This document shows positions 1 to 9,266 of a stretch of DNA of 64,000 nucleotides, in pieces (within the stretch, counting starts at the first letter, position 1; the number at the start of each line of letters is the position of its first letter). Below the pieces are notes generated by a model, which was given only the letters and a program-made list of their open reading frames with translations, searched no databases and was not told where the DNA came from. The translations under genes were made by a program, and so were the position numbers. This stretch comes from Chryseobacterium sp. CH21 (GTDB taxonomy: Bacteria > Bacteroidota > Bacteroidia > Flavobacteriales > Weeksellaceae): the NCBI RefSeq assembly GCF_004119445.1, contig NZ_QICI01000034.1, forward strand, positions 1-64,000. Reading direction: 5' to 3'.

Positions 1-154
1 TAAGTATACGATCTACAATGCCGCAGGACAGGTGATTGCAAACGGTATCTTACTGAACAACCAGATCAATGTAAGTAAATTGATCAACGGTGTTTATGTG
101 ATAGATATTGAAGACAATGGTAACACTGTTCAGAAGAAATTTATCAAAGAATAG
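1..154 (+). CDS. T9SS type A sorting domain, C-terminal end of a truncated gene
   Basis: Only the last 50 codons are in the window, in the frame starting at base 2. The peptide reads like a Por-secretion (type IX) C-terminal sorting domain: a KYTIYNAAGQVIANG strand, an NVSKLINGVYVIDI strand and a basic end KKFIKE. In Bacteroidota this domain directs secreted proteins across the outer membrane and is then removed. Nothing can be said about the functional part of the protein. A strong terminator follows 25 bp downstream. Confidence 0.8.
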   Translation, partial: KYTIYNAAGQVIANGILLNNQINVSKLINGVYVIDIEDNGNTVQKKFIKE

Positions 155-178
155 ATAAGTTTAAATTTCAAATAGAAT

Positions 179-208
179 AAGCCTCCAGCAATGGAGGCTT
201 ATTTTTTA
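179..208 (+). terminator. Rho-independent terminator of the T9SS cargo gene
   Basis: A 9-bp perfect stem (AAGCCTCCA / TGGAGGCTT) with a GCAA loop is followed by a T-run. The insertion sequence just downstream landed in this T-run. Confidence 0.85.
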
Positions 209-210
209 TA

Positions 211-1575
211 GACACTCTCCCACAAAGTGTGTAAGTTAAAAAGTCAGGGCTTAGATTTTATAATCTGAGCCTTTCTTCAAAAATAATCATAAATTGATTG
301 AGAACAATACCCCAATTCTGGATGGGCATGGTCCATTTTTTAGTAGCTTCTTTTAATGCCAAATAAACTGATTTCATTACGGCATCATCCGTAGGAAAAG
401 ACATTTTATTTTTGGTGTATTTACGGATCTTTCCGTTGAGATTCTCAATTAAATTGGTGGTATAAATGATTTTACGGATCTCTAAAGGAAATTCAAAAAA
501 TACAGTGAGCTCATCCCAATTGTTTCGCCAGGATTGGATAGCATAAGAATATTTGCTTTCCCATTTGTCTGCAAAATCATTGAGTGCCTGTTCAGCTGCT
601 TGTTTTGTTGGAGCTGTATAAATATATTTCATATCGGCAGAGAATTCTTTTCTGTCCTTCCATACCACATATTTGCAGGCATTTCTGATTTGATGGACAA
701 CACAAATCTGGGTTTTAGATTCAGGAAAAACAGAAAGGATAGTCTGGGTAAATCCATTTAAATTATCGGTAGCGGTGATGAGAATATCTTCCACACCACG
801 AGCTTTTAAATCTGTGAGAACACCCATCCAGAAGGCTGAGCTTTCATTTTTTCCAAGCCACATTCCCAATACTTCTTTTCTCCCGTCCCGATTTAATCCA
901 ACAGCCAGATAAACAGTTTTATTAATGACTTTTGAGTTTTCCCTTACTTTGAAAACAATCCCATCCATCCAAACAATGAGATACAAATCTTCAAGCGGGC
1001 GGTTCTGCCAGCTCATCACTTCACTTGCAATGGCATTGGTGATTCGTGATATGGTGGAAGTAGAAACCTCAAAATCATACATCTCACGGATCTGTTCTTC
1101 AATGTCTGATACGCTCATTCCTTTAGCGTAAAATGAGATGATAATATTCTCCAAACCATCGATAATGTTGTGCCTTTTGGGAACTAATGCGGGCTCAAAA
1201 TTTCCTTCACGATCTCTGGGAACTTTAATTTCAGACTCTCCAAACGACGACTTTATTTTCTTGCTTCCGTGACCGTTTCGGTAATTTCCAGTGGTAGATT
1301 TCTGATGCTTCTCATTATCCAAATGAGAGTCCAGTTCTGCATCAAGCATATGCTCTACAGCTCGTTTGTGCATTTCTTTGAAGAAAGAAGTTAAATCTTC
1401 TCCACTTTTAAAGGACTTATAGAAATCCTTATTGTTTAATAATTCTTCTTTGTCGATCATAAATATGTAATGGTTAAAAATAATAAAAAGTTATTTCCGT
1501 AAAATTTTTTGAGCTCTTAGGGCTCTAAATTTTCCAGAATAACTTTTTAACTTACACAGTTAGTGAAACACTACC
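211..1575 (-). mobile_element. IS256-family insertion sequence, complete, with 8-bp target duplication
   Basis: The element is 1,365 bp. Both ends begin with G and share the imperfect terminal repeat CAC(A/T)AA(G/C)TGTG and then TAAGTTAAAAAGT (221-244 and, inverted, 1542-1565). The outer 10 bp match less well. The direct repeat TTTTTATA flanks it at 203-210 and 1576-1583; a duplication of 8 bp fits IS256-family insertion. One intact mutator-type transposase fills it. It lies between two terminators and so disrupts no gene. Confidence 0.88.
258..1460 (-). CDS. IS256-family (mutator type) transposase
   Basis: This 400-residue protein has the length and layout of the Transposase_mut family. An N-terminal helical region ([20 protein letters not shown]) is followed by a [14 protein letters not shown] segment and [17 protein letters not shown], then the DDE catalytic core. 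The core includes [11 protein letters not shown] (first Asp), TATDNLNGF (second Asp) and a C-terminal [16 protein letters not shown] block holding the catalytic Glu. It catalyses copy-paste movement of the surrounding insertion sequence. The frame is intact, so the element may be active. Confidence 0.93.
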   Translation of the reverse strand: MIDKEELLNNKDFYKSFKSGEDLTSFFKEMHKRAVEHMLDAELDSHLDNEKHQKSTTGNYRNGHGSKKIKSSFGESEIKVPRDREGNFEPALVPKRHNIIDGLENIIISFYAKGMSVSDIEEQIREMYDFEVSTSTISRITNAIASEVMSWQNRPLEDLYLIVWMDGIVFKVRENSKVINKTVYLAVGLNRDGRKEVLGMWLGKNESSAFWMGVLTDLKARGVEDILITATDNLNGFTQTILSVFPESKTQICVVHQIRNACKYVVWKDRKEFSADMKYIYTAPTKQAAEQALNDFADKWESKYSYAIQSWRNNWDELTVFFEFPLEIRKIIYTTNLIENLNGKIRKYTKNKMSFPTDDAVMKSVYLALKEATKKWTMPIQNWGIVLNQFMIIFEERLRL

Positions 1576-1623
1576 TTTTTATACTATGATCTCAGGGAAA
1601 TTACTCTTCAGAAATTATTTTTT

Positions 1624-1660
1624 GCATAAAAAAACTCGTTAGAAAAGCTTCTAACGAGTT
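1624..1660 (-). terminator. Rho-independent terminator downstream of coaE
   Basis: A 12-bp perfect stem (1633-1644 / 1649-1660, AACTCGTTAGAA) has a 4-nt loop. Read on the minus strand it is followed by a T-run (1627-1632). It sits a few bases past the coaE stop codon. Confidence 0.85.
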
Positions 1661-1665
1661 CTTAT

Positions 1666-2295
1666 TTATTCAATACTGAAAATCACCTTTTCAGTCTGTT
1701 CTTTCAATTCTTCCAGATTGGTATTGTTATACACGATACAATCTGCCATTTTAATTTTATCCCTTTCAGGCATTTGTTTTTCCATCACAGCCTCTACCTC
1801 TCGATAGGTTTTGTTATCCCTGTCCATTACTCTTTTAATTCTGATATTATCCTCAGCAGTTACCAAAAGAGATTTGTAACATTGTCTGTTAAGTTTTAGT
1901 TCAAACAAAAGAGCTGTTTCTTTAAAAACTAAATACTTGCTTTGTTTTTTGACCCAGTTTTCAAAATCAATCTTTACTGCGGGATGTATAATTTCGTTTA
2001 AATGCTGAAGCAGATCTCTGTTATTAAAAACTTTATCGGCAACAAATTTTCTGTCATACAACCCATTTTCATCATAAGACGCTTCACCCAGAAGTTCTTT
2101 GATTTTGATTTTCAGATCATCACTTTCATTAACGATCGCTTTAGCTCTGTCATCGGAATAATAAACCGGAAAGCCGAATTCTTCTATAAAGCGTGCAACT
2201 GTAGTTTTTCCAGAGCCTATTCCGCCTGTTAAACCTATGATCTTGGGTGCTGGTTCCGGTTCCGCCTGTTGTGTTTCTGAATGTAATTCTTCCAT
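1666..2295 (-). CDS. coaE: Dephospho-CoA kinase
   Basis: CoaE phosphorylates the 3'-hydroxyl of dephospho-CoA with ATP, the last step of coenzyme A synthesis, in the cytoplasm. The P-loop GLTGGIGSGKTT lies at about residues 21-32. It is followed by YYSDDRAKAIV and HPAVKIDFENWV segments and the lid region RVMDRDNKTYREVEAVMEKQ. At 209 residues it is slightly long because of a charged 18-residue N-terminal extension before KIIGLTGG; a later start is not available as ATG, so the given start is kept. It is the last gene of a minus-strand series ending in a strong terminator, 9 bp after the metallo-hydrolase gene. Confidence 0.93.
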   Translation of the reverse strand: MEELHSETQQAEPEPAPKIIGLTGGIGSGKTTVARFIEEFGFPVYYSDDRAKAIVNESDDLKIKIKELLGEASYDENGLYDRKFVADKVFNNRDLLQHLNEIIHPAVKIDFENWVKKQSKYLVFKETALLFELKLNRQCYKSLLVTAEDNIRIKRVMDRDNKTYREVEAVMEKQMPERDKIKMADCIVYNNTNLEELKEQTEKVIFSIE

Positions 2296-2304
2296 GATTA
2301 AAAA

Positions 2305-3171
2305 TTAATATCCAAAAACATCATTAAAGCTAAACGTCTCATCAAGTCTTACCCCTTTTTCGGTCATTTTAAGACTTGCCAGTTCATGATGAGCATCGTG
2401 TTCAAAGAACAATAAATATTCATTGTCTACACACTGTTTCAGGAACTTTGCTTTCTCTTCCATTGTTAAAAGAGGTCTGGTATCATATCCCATCACATAT
2501 ACCGGGTTGATATGTCCTGCTGTAGGAATAAGGTCTGCAGCAAAAACAACTGTTTTTTCCTGGTATTGGATTACCGGAAGCATCTGCTTCTCTGTGTGGC
2601 CATCTACAAAGATCACGTCCATTTTCAAATCTGGTGCAAAACCATAATTTCCGGTAGTAGGAAGAGGTAAATAGTTAAGCTGGCCGCTTTCCTGCATTGG
2701 CATAATATTTTCCTTCAAAAAGCTGGCTTTTTCTCTCGCATTAGGCTCTGTTGCCCATTGCCAGTGATTTTCATTAGTCCAGAAGTTGGCATTTTTGAAG
2801 GCTGGTCTGTATCCGGTTCTGTCATCATTCCATTCGATAGCACCACCACAGTGATCGAAATGAAGGTGAGTAAGGAATACATCCGTAATATCCTCCTTTA
2901 TAAAGCCGTATTTTTTAAGATTTTTATCAAGAGTATCATCTCCCCAAAGAGAATAATGTCCGAAAAATTTATCATCCTGTTTGTTACCAAGACCACAGTC
3001 TACAAGGATCAGTTTTTTTCCGTCTTCAATAAGCAGGGAACGGGTTCCCAGCTCGATTAGGTTTTTTTCGTCTGCAGGATTCGTTTTTTCCCACAAACTC
3101 TTCGGGACGACTCCAAACATAGCACCGCCGTCCAGTTTAAATTTTCCACATTGTATTGGATATAACTTCAT
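2305..3171 (-). CDS. MBL-fold metallo-hydrolase (AiiA/YtnP-like)
   Basis: A 288-residue cytoplasmic-type metallo-beta-lactamase fold protein. The zinc signature HLHFDHCGG (H102, H104, D106, H107) is clear. Further ligands are probably in VDGHTEKQMLP (His) and FFEHDAHHE near the end, with FAADLIPT supplying the bridging Asp. The family contains lactonases that open N-acyl-homoserine lactones and many hydrolases of unknown substrate, so the substrate is not assigned. It has no signal peptide. It lies 13 bp after the PaiB-like gene and 9 bp before coaE, suggesting co-transcription. Confidence 0.88.
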   Translation of the reverse strand: MKLYPIQCGKFKLDGGAMFGVVPKSLWEKTNPADEKNLIELGTRSLLIEDGKKLILVDCGLGNKQDDKFFGHYSLWGDDTLDKNLKKYGFIKEDITDVFLTHLHFDHCGGAIEWNDDRTGYRPAFKNANFWTNENHWQWATEPNAREKASFLKENIMPMQESGQLNYLPLPTTGNYGFAPDLKMDVIFVDGHTEKQMLPVIQYQEKTVVFAADLIPTAGHINPVYVMGYDTRPLLTMEEKAKFLKQCVDNEYLLFFEHDAHHELASLKMTEKGVRLDETFSFNDVFGY

Positions 3172-3184
3172 ATGTATATTTTGA

Positions 3185-3796
3185 TTATTTTTTTATTGCT
3201 TTCATTTTCTCCGCAATTTTTCTTGCGTTATCATCAGATTGTTCAAGTTGAGTAATAATGTTGTTAAAATCATTCTCTTTTCTGTTCTGAGAAAGTTTTT
3301 GTTTGATAAATATTTCGGTCGGAATTATTTTAATCCCGAAAGCACCCTTCATTTCCTTTTCCACAAATTCTCTTCCCATGTCTTTTACCATCATTGGGCA
3401 TTGCTGAAAACTTTCGTACTTGGAAGTCAATTTGTCCAAGTGAGCATACAACTCATCATGATTCATTATTTCAACTTTTCCATGGATCTGCACCGCTTCA
3501 TAATTCCAGGTGGAAACATTAATATGATCATACCAGCTGCTGGATATATAAGTATGGGCCCCTAAAAAATCACAAAGAACTTCATCACCGTTTTTTAAGG
3601 TTTTAGCCTGTGGGTTAGCTCTTGAAATATGAGTTTCAACATACCTATTTTCAGGATCATCTTCATTGAGCATCATCATAGAATGAGTGGCTCTTATCTT
3701 ATCTACGGAAGAAACCAGTAAAGCAAAAGAATTTTCTTTGATGATCTTCCTCATCACATCAAAATCTTCACTTCTGTATAATTTCGGTATAAACAT
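3185..3796 (-). CDS. FMN-binding negative transcriptional regulator, PaiB family
   Basis: A 203-residue protein with the PaiB start MFIPKLYRSEDFDVMRKII and the typical block VLCDFLGAHTYISSSWYD followed by VSTWNYEAVQIHGKVEIM, which forms the split-barrel flavin-binding core. In Bacillus, PaiB was described as a transcriptional repressor; most relatives are uncharacterised FMN-binding proteins. It lies upstream of the metallo-hydrolase with 13 bp between them. Confidence 0.88.
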   Translation of the reverse strand: MFIPKLYRSEDFDVMRKIIKENSFALLVSSVDKIRATHSMMMLNEDDPENRYVETHISRANPQAKTLKNGDEVLCDFLGAHTYISSSWYDHINVSTWNYEAVQIHGKVEIMNHDELYAHLDKLTSKYESFQQCPMMVKDMGREFVEKEMKGAFGIKIIPTEIFIKQKLSQNRKENDFNNIITQLEQSDDNARKIAEKMKAIKK

Positions 3797-3839
3797 ATAC
3801 TAATCAATTCTCATTAACTCTAAACCCTAAACTTTGAAC

Positions 3840-4862
3840 TTAGAAAAGCTCTCCCGGATTTTTAGGTCTTGTAATATTTAAATGTTTGTAAGCCTTGTCG
3901 GTCACTTCTCTTCCTCTCGGAGTCCGGATAATAAACCCTTCCTGAATCAGAAATGGTTCATAAACTTCTTCCAGCGTTTCAGGATTCTCTGCAATAGAAG
4001 TTGCCAGAGCAGAAATACCGACCGGTTTTCCTTTGAAGTTTTCAATCATAACACGCATGATCTTATTATCCATTTCATCCAGACCAAATTCATCCACATT
4101 CAGAGAATCCAGAGCATATTTTGTGATCTTAATCTCAATTTCACCATTCCCTTTGATCTCGGCGAAATCACGTACTCTTCTTAATAATGCATTGGCAATC
4201 CTTGGTGTTCCACGGCTTCTTCTGGCAATTTCTATCGCAGCATCTTCGTAAATGACTACTCCTAAAACCCTTGCACTTCTTTGAATAATCATAGACAAAA
4301 GTTCAATAGAATAATATTCCAGCCTGCTTTGAATTCCGAATCGGGCAAGCATTGGCTTCGTAAGCATACCACTTCTTGTAGTAGCTCCTACTAGTGTAAA
4401 AGGGTTGAGTCCAATCTGTACACTTCTTGCATTAGGCCCTGTTTCCAGCATAATATCAATCTTGTAATCTTCCATTGCAGAATACAGGTATTCCTCTACC
4501 ACAGGAGAAAGACGGTGAATTTCATCGATGAAAAGAACATCATTTTCTTCCAGATTGGTCAATAAACCAGCTAAACTTCCGGGTTTGTCCAGTACGGGAC
4601 CCGAAGTAATCTTACAGTTTACTCCAAGTTCATTGGCGATAATATTGGCTAGTGTAGTTTTACCCAATCCCGGAGGACCGTGTAATAAAACATGATCTAG
4701 TGCTCCGCCACGTCTTTTCGCAGCGGTAACAAAAACCTCAAGGTTCTCCAGCGTCTTTCTCTGCCCCGCAAAATCTTTAAAGCTCTGGGGACGGATCTGT
4801 TCTTCCTGCATCAGCTCCTCTCGTGAGTAGTTTTCCTTATCTGGATGTAAAAAATCTGGCAT
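3840..4862 (-). CDS. ruvB: Holliday junction branch migration helicase RuvB
   Basis: RuvB is the hexameric AAA+ motor that, with RuvA, drives branch migration of Holliday junctions during recombinational repair. The 340-residue length is standard. Walker [10 protein letters not shown] is at 62-70 and Walker [11 protein letters not shown] ends near residue 118. Sensor residues lie in [20 protein letters not shown], and the winged-helix end contains [16 protein letters not shown]. Full conservation suggests a functional gene. It is the first gene of the minus-strand run that continues with the PaiB-like gene. Confidence 0.97.
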   Translation of the reverse strand: MPDFLHPDKENYSREELMQEEQIRPQSFKDFAGQRKTLENLEVFVTAAKRRGGALDHVLLHGPPGLGKTTLANIIANELGVNCKITSGPVLDKPGSLAGLLTNLEENDVLFIDEIHRLSPVVEEYLYSAMEDYKIDIMLETGPNARSVQIGLNPFTLVGATTRSGMLTKPMLARFGIQSRLEYYSIELLSMIIQRSARVLGVVIYEDAAIEIARRSRGTPRIANALLRRVRDFAEIKGNGEIEIKITKYALDSLNVDEFGLDEMDNKIMRVMIENFKGKPVGISALATSIAENPETLEEVYEPFLIQEGFIIRTPRGREVTDKAYKHLNITRPKNPGELF

Positions 4863-5122
4863 TAATTCATTTCATTTACTTCAAAGATAGCAAATTTCGA
4901 CTAAGGTTGAAGGGCAGATTGAGAAAACGTTTAGATTGATACGGAGGTTTAAGCCAGTGTTGAAAATGAGAACACCTAAGATTTAAATAATTGGGATATT
5001 TTAAGTATTTTTGAGAGGAAAAATTATTAATAAAAATTAATAAAATTTTGAATGTTTAGAAAACAAGGATTGATGTAAGAATTGATCCGTGCGAATCTAA
5101 ACGTTACACTAACTTTAAATCA

Positions 5123-6346
5123 ATGAAATTAATAGGACCATTTAAGCAGGTGGTAACGCTTGCTAACTTACCCTTAAGAGGAAAACTTTCCGATGAACAA
5201 CTGGAAATTATTGTAGACGGAGGAATTGTAGTAGATCAGAATATTATTCAGAAAGTTGGAAATTTTGAAATATTAAAAGCAGAAAATCCCAGCATAGAAA
5301 TTGAACCGATTGAAGGAGAGCAGATTGTTCTTCCTGCTTTTGTAGATTCACATACCCATATCTGTTTTGGAGGAAACCGCCCCAATGATTTTGCCATGCG
5401 TAATGCAGGGAAAACCTACCTGGAAATTGCAGAAAGCGGCGGTGGAATCTGGAGTTCCGTGCAGCATACAAGAAATGCTTCAGAAGAAGAATTATTGAAA
5501 ACTCTGGTAGAAAGAATCAACTTTTTGATTGATCTGGGAATTACTACCATTGAAGTGAAGAGCGGTTACGGACTGGATGTGGAAAATGAGCTGAAAATGC
5601 TTAGGATTATTAAAAAAGCACAGAACGAAACCAAAGCAACTTTAGTTCCTACCTGTCTTTCCGCCCACTTAAAACCGAGAGATTTTGAAGGAAGCAACCC
5701 CGAATATCTGGAATATATCATCACCGAAATTTTACCAAAAGTAAAAGAAGAGGAGCTAGCGAATAGAGTAGATATTTTTATCGAAAAATCTGCTTTTCAG
5801 CCGGAAGAAAGTAAAGAATTCTTACTGAAAGCAAAAGAATTAGGCTTTGAAATTACCGTTCATGCAGATCAGTTTACCCCTGGAAGCTCAAGAATTGCAG
5901 TAGAAGTAGGAGCGAAGTCTGCAGACCATTTGGAAGCCACAATAGATGAAGATATCCAATTTCTGGCAGAGTCTGATACCGTAGCAACAGCTCTTCCGGG
6001 AGCAAGCTTGGGACTGGGAGAGAAATTTACTCCAGCAAGAAAGCTATTGGATGCAGGAGCTATTGTAGCCATTGCAAGTGACTGGAATCCCGGTTCTGCA
6101 CCCATGGGAAATTTAATTACCCAGGCATCTATTTTAGCTACTTTCCAAAAACTAACTACTGCTGAAGTGTTGGCAGGAATGACTTTCCGTGCTGCTTATG
6201 CATTGAATCTTGAAGATAGAGGACAGTTGGAAACCGGGAAAAAAGCAGATTTTGTCACTTTTAAAATCAACAACTTCCAGAATATACTGTATAATCAGGG
6301 GAGTTTAAAAGCTGAGAAGGTGTATATAGATGGAAATCTGATATAA
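5123..6346 (+). CDS. hutI: Imidazolonepropionase
   Basis: HutI hydrolyses 4-imidazolone-5-propanoate to N-formimidoyl-L-glutamate, the third step of histidine degradation. The 407-residue protein is a metal-dependent amidohydrolase: the metal-binding DSHTHICFGG (H77, H79), EVKSGYGLDVENELKML, the downstream His in ITVHADQFTPGSS and the catalytic Asp in IASDWNPGSAP are all present. hutG, the next pathway step, lies a few hundred bases downstream on the same strand; hutH and hutU are not in the window. The gene starts a plus-strand set divergent from ruvB. Confidence 0.96.
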   Translation: MKLIGPFKQVVTLANLPLRGKLSDEQLEIIVDGGIVVDQNIIQKVGNFEILKAENPSIEIEPIEGEQIVLPAFVDSHTHICFGGNRPNDFAMRNAGKTYLEIAESGGGIWSSVQHTRNASEEELLKTLVERINFLIDLGITTIEVKSGYGLDVENELKMLRIIKKAQNETKATLVPTCLSAHLKPRDFEGSNPEYLEYIITEILPKVKEEELANRVDIFIEKSAFQPEESKEFLLKAKELGFEITVHADQFTPGSSRIAVEVGAKSADHLEATIDEDIQFLAESDTVATALPGASLGLGEKFTPARKLLDAGAIVAIASDWNPGSAPMGNLITQASILATFQKLTTAEVLAGMTFRAAYALNLEDRGQLETGKKADFVTFKINNFQNILYNQGSLKAEKVYIDGNLI

Positions 6347-6356
6347 AAGTATTATT

Positions 6357-6628
6357 TTGAAGGCAATTAAAAATTTTATAATTTATTTGGTATTACTTGT
6401 AGTATCTTTTAATGTGACTATTTTTTGCAATCCCTTTGGAATAATGATGAAGTAATAAAAGAAGTGAAGGTCTCAAGAATATTTTATTCCGGATTGGCCT
6501 TTGTATCTTTTCTATTAACAGCTCTGTTATCTTTTTATTTTTTTATCAGAGCCATATTTTGTATTTTACAAATAATAAAAAGTGCATTCGTTATCTTGGT
6601 GGGTAAAAACGGACAATTAAAGAAATAG
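6357..6628 (+). pseudogene. Small membrane protein gene, apparently frameshifted
   Basis: Two overlapping frames join into one plausible protein. The first (from a TTG at 6357) encodes KAIKNFIIYLVLLVV and SFNVTIFCNPFG, like a signal or membrane segment. The second continues NNDEVIKEVKVSRIF and then two hydrophobic stretches, ending KNGQLKK. The switch falls at a short A-run near 6440, where one extra A would give a continuous frame. This resembles the single-base losses in tuf and rplA. Homology is unknown, and it may instead be non-coding sequence between hutI and hutG. Confidence 0.35.
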
Positions 6629-6679
6629 TTTAATTTGATTGCACTTAAAAAGCAACCTACAAATTGGAATTATTTAATA

Positions 6680-7600
6680 ATGAATAATATTTGGCAAGGC
6701 AGATTGGACGGAGAAGAGCTTCTCTATCACAGATTATTTCAAAGAGTAAAAGAAGAACGTAATTACGACAACATTTCTGCAGGAGATTTTGCATTGCATG
6801 GTTTTGCTGTGGATGAAGGAGTAAGGAGAAACAAAGGCCGTCAGGGGGCGAAAGATGCTCCGGATGTAATCAGGAAAAATATGTCTAATTTTCCTGTAAT
6901 TCTTCCTGATTTTTCTATGCTGGATTTTGGGAATCTTACCTGTGAGGATGGAAATCTTGAAAATACTCAGAATAATCTTGCCAAAAATGTCTCCAAAGTC
7001 CTTTTGAAAGGAGGGAAATCTCTTGTTCTGGGCGGAGGTCATGAAGTGACTTATGCCCATTATCTAGGTGTTAAAACAGCCTTTCCGGAGCAAAAAATAG
7101 GGATTATTAATATTGATGCTCATTTTGATAACCGACAGCCGGAAAAAGGAGTAGGACCGAGCTCCGGAACAGGATTCTGGCAGATTGCACAGGATGGTCC
7201 CATTAATTCTTTGCATATCGGAATTCAGAGAAACTCCAATACGTTGAAGCTCTTTGATACAGCTCATCAATATGGGATGAAATATATTCTGGCAGACGAA
7301 TTATTTTTTGAAAATCTTACCTCGATCTATCAGCGTATTGATGAACTGTTGGACAATGTAGACTATGCCTATCTTACCATTTGTATGGATGTTTTTAATG
7401 CATCAATCGCTCCCGGAGTTTCTGCTGCGGCATATAATGGTATCTTTGCAGATACTGCTTTCATGCATTTTTACAGACATATCTTAAAAAATAAAAAATT
7501 GGTGGCACTGGATGTAGCGGAAGTTAACCCTTCTTTCGATATCCAGGACAGAACCGCAAGACTGGCAGCATGTCTTGTGAATGAATGGCTAATGATGTAA
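6680..7600 (+). CDS. hutG: Formimidoylglutamase
   Basis: HutG is a manganese enzyme of the ureohydrolase (arginase) fold that cleaves N-formimidoylglutamate to glutamate and formamide. The metal-binding motifs are present: GGGHEVTYAHY, NIDAHFD and CMDVFNASIAPGVS. I chose the ATG at 6680 (MNNIWQGRLDGEE), giving 306 residues, over an upstream TTG at 6635 that would add 15 atypical residues. It lies downstream of hutI on the same strand, consistent with a histidine utilisation operon. Confidence 0.93.
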   Translation: MNNIWQGRLDGEELLYHRLFQRVKEERNYDNISAGDFALHGFAVDEGVRRNKGRQGAKDAPDVIRKNMSNFPVILPDFSMLDFGNLTCEDGNLENTQNNLAKNVSKVLLKGGKSLVLGGGHEVTYAHYLGVKTAFPEQKIGIINIDAHFDNRQPEKGVGPSSGTGFWQIAQDGPINSLHIGIQRNSNTLKLFDTAHQYGMKYILADELFFENLTSIYQRIDELLDNVDYAYLTICMDVFNASIAPGVSAAAYNGIFADTAFMHFYRHILKNKKLVALDVAEVNPSFDIQDRTARLAACLVNEWLMM

Positions 7601-7738
7601 GATAAAGTTATATTCTTCCGATAGAGAAAATCATTATTTTATTGACCCTTAAGGAATGGAATTTGCTGATTTCACCGTGCTTTTAAAATAAAAGCGCTCA
7701 TAAATTCATTAGCTGAATTTAAAACAGAAATTTATATT

Positions 7739-9031
7739 ATGGAACAATTAATTGAAAGCAAGCTTATTAAAGCAGATAAAGCGTTTTCAGTGTGGAGAAA
7801 AGTGCCGTTTGAGGAAAGGCAGAAGTTAATTGCAAAAGCAGCGGAAATTTTAAAGAATAATTCGGAGAAATTTGGAAAAATAATTACAACAGAGATGAAT
7901 AAACCCATTTCAGAATCTATTTCTGAAGTGGAAAAGTGTGCTTTAATGATGAATTATTATGCAGCCGCTGAAAATATTTTACAACCTGAAAAAGTAGAAT
8001 CAGAATTTGCTTATTCTGAAGTTCACTATGCTCCGAAAGGGGTGATATTAGGCGTAATGCCTTGGAATTTTCCTTTTTGGCAGGTATTGAGATTTGCGAC
8101 TCCTGCCATTTTAGCCGGAAATACAATCGTTTTAAAACATGCTTCAATTTGTTTCGGAAGTGGAAATGCCATTGAGGAAGTTCTTTTGGAAGCAGGTTTT
8201 CCGGAAGGAGTTTTTCAGAATCTGGAAGTAGGGCATAAGGCTGTAAAAGAAATCCTTGAGCATGATGCTGTAAAAGGAGTAAGTCTTACAGGTAGCGGAA
8301 AAGCAGGAGGAGAAGTAGCTTCAATTGCGGGTTTAAATATCAAAAAATCTTTGCTGGAATTAGGTGGAAGTGATGCTTTTATCATTTTTGAAGATGCCAA
8401 TCTGGAGGAAGCGGCAAAAGCGGGAGCAAAATCCAGGCTTCAAAACTGCGGGCAAACATGTACTGCTGCAAAAAGATTTATCATTGATGAAAAAATCGAA
8501 GATAAATTTTTACCTATATTCATTGAAGAATATAAAAAATATGAAATCGGAGATCCTTTAGATAAAGAAACCAAATTGGCTGGAATGGCAAGACCGGATC
8601 TGGCTGATGAATTAGAAGCTCAGTTCAACAGAGCGCTGGAAAATGGTGCTGAAATTATCATTCCTCTGGAAAGAGTTTCTGAAAATGAATTTAAACCTGG
8701 TTTAATCAGAGTTCAGGAAGGTAATCCTATTTTAAAAGAAGAACTTTTCGGGCCTCTTGGTATGATTATGATTGCAAAGAATGACGAAGAAGCTCTACAG
8801 ATGGCTAATGATATTCCTTTCGGACTTTCGAATTCGGTATGGACAAAAAACAAAAACCGTCAGTTATTCTTCATTGAAAACCTTGAGTCAGGAACGGTTA
8901 ATATCAACCGTATGACAAGTTCTGATCCACGTTTTCCATTCGGAGGATCAAAAGCTTCAGGGTATGGTACAGAACTGTCTTTATTAGCTTTAAAAGAATT
9001 TGTGACAGCTAAAACTATCGTAGGTAATTAA
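7739..9031 (+). CDS. NAD(P)-dependent aldehyde dehydrogenase, succinate-semialdehyde type
   Basis: A 430-residue member of the aldehyde dehydrogenase superfamily. The catalytic cysteine lies in NCGQTCTAAKRF, the general-base glutamate in LLELGGSDAFI, and the cofactor-binding region includes MPWNFPFWQVLRFA and SLTGSGKAGGEVAS. The C-terminal FPFGGSKASGYGTELS is typical. The overall pattern is closest to GabD/Sad-type succinate-semialdehyde dehydrogenases, but the protein lacks the usual N-terminal INPATGE-like beginning, so it is a little short. Substrate is inferred only. It follows hutG by 138 bp. Confidence 0.88.
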   Translation: MEQLIESKLIKADKAFSVWRKVPFEERQKLIAKAAEILKNNSEKFGKIITTEMNKPISESISEVEKCALMMNYYAAAENILQPEKVESEFAYSEVHYAPKGVILGVMPWNFPFWQVLRFATPAILAGNTIVLKHASICFGSGNAIEEVLLEAGFPEGVFQNLEVGHKAVKEILEHDAVKGVSLTGSGKAGGEVASIAGLNIKKSLLELGGSDAFIIFEDANLEEAAKAGAKSRLQNCGQTCTAAKRFIIDEKIEDKFLPIFIEEYKKYEIGDPLDKETKLAGMARPDLADELEAQFNRALENGAEIIIPLERVSENEFKPGLIRVQEGNPILKEELFGPLGMIMIAKNDEEALQMANDIPFGLSNSVWTKNKNRQLFFIENLESGTVNINRMTSSDPRFPFGGSKASGYGTELSLLALKEFVTAKTIVGN

Positions 9032-9070
9032 AAGGGAAAAATGTTATTCTTAGGAGCTTAGGGATCTCAG

Positions 9071-9106
9071 TGATTCTTCACTTCATTCCGTTTCGTTCAG
9101 AATGAC
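9071..9106. repeat. Possible REP-like intergenic element
   Basis: The stretch contains a short inverted repeat TCATTC (9083-9088) / GAATGA (9100-9105) around CGTTTCGTTC. It resembles short palindromic intergenic sequences seen in many copies in flavobacterial genomes. Only one copy is in the window, so this rests on recollection of the pattern. Confidence 0.3.
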
Positions 9107-9150
9107 AAACTACCATTATAAGCTAGAATTATATTTTACATTATACATAA

Positions 9151-9180
9151 AAACTCCCGGAAATTCATTTCCGGGAGTTT
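9151..9180. terminator. Bidirectional terminator between the aldehyde dehydrogenase gene and pyk
   Basis: A 13-bp perfect stem (AAACTCCCGGAAA / TTTCCGGGAGTTT) with a TTCA loop is followed by T-rich sequence on the plus strand and an A-rich stretch before it, so it can act on both convergent genes. Confidence 0.85.
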
Positions 9181-9210
9181 TTTATATGCTTTAACAAAAA
9201 GTAATTTTGC

Positions 9211-9266
9211 TTATTGCTTATTGCTTATTGCTTATTGCTTATTGCTTATTGCTTATTGCTTATTGC
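9211..9266. repeat. Eight perfect tandem copies of the heptamer TTATTGC
   Basis: Eight identical 7-bp units end exactly at the pyk stop codon; a ninth partial unit (TTA) is itself the complement of the pyk TAA. Perfect short tandem repeats of this length are prone to slippage, so the copy number may vary between strains. They lie in the 3' untranslated part of pyk. Confidence 0.97.

Noticed and set aside
2305..3171. Named quorum-quenching lactonase
   Set aside because: The zinc motif is clear, but the substrate cannot be deduced from sequence alone.
9211..9266. CRISPR-like array
   Set aside because: The units are 7-bp, perfectly tandem and without spacers, so this is a simple tandem repeat.
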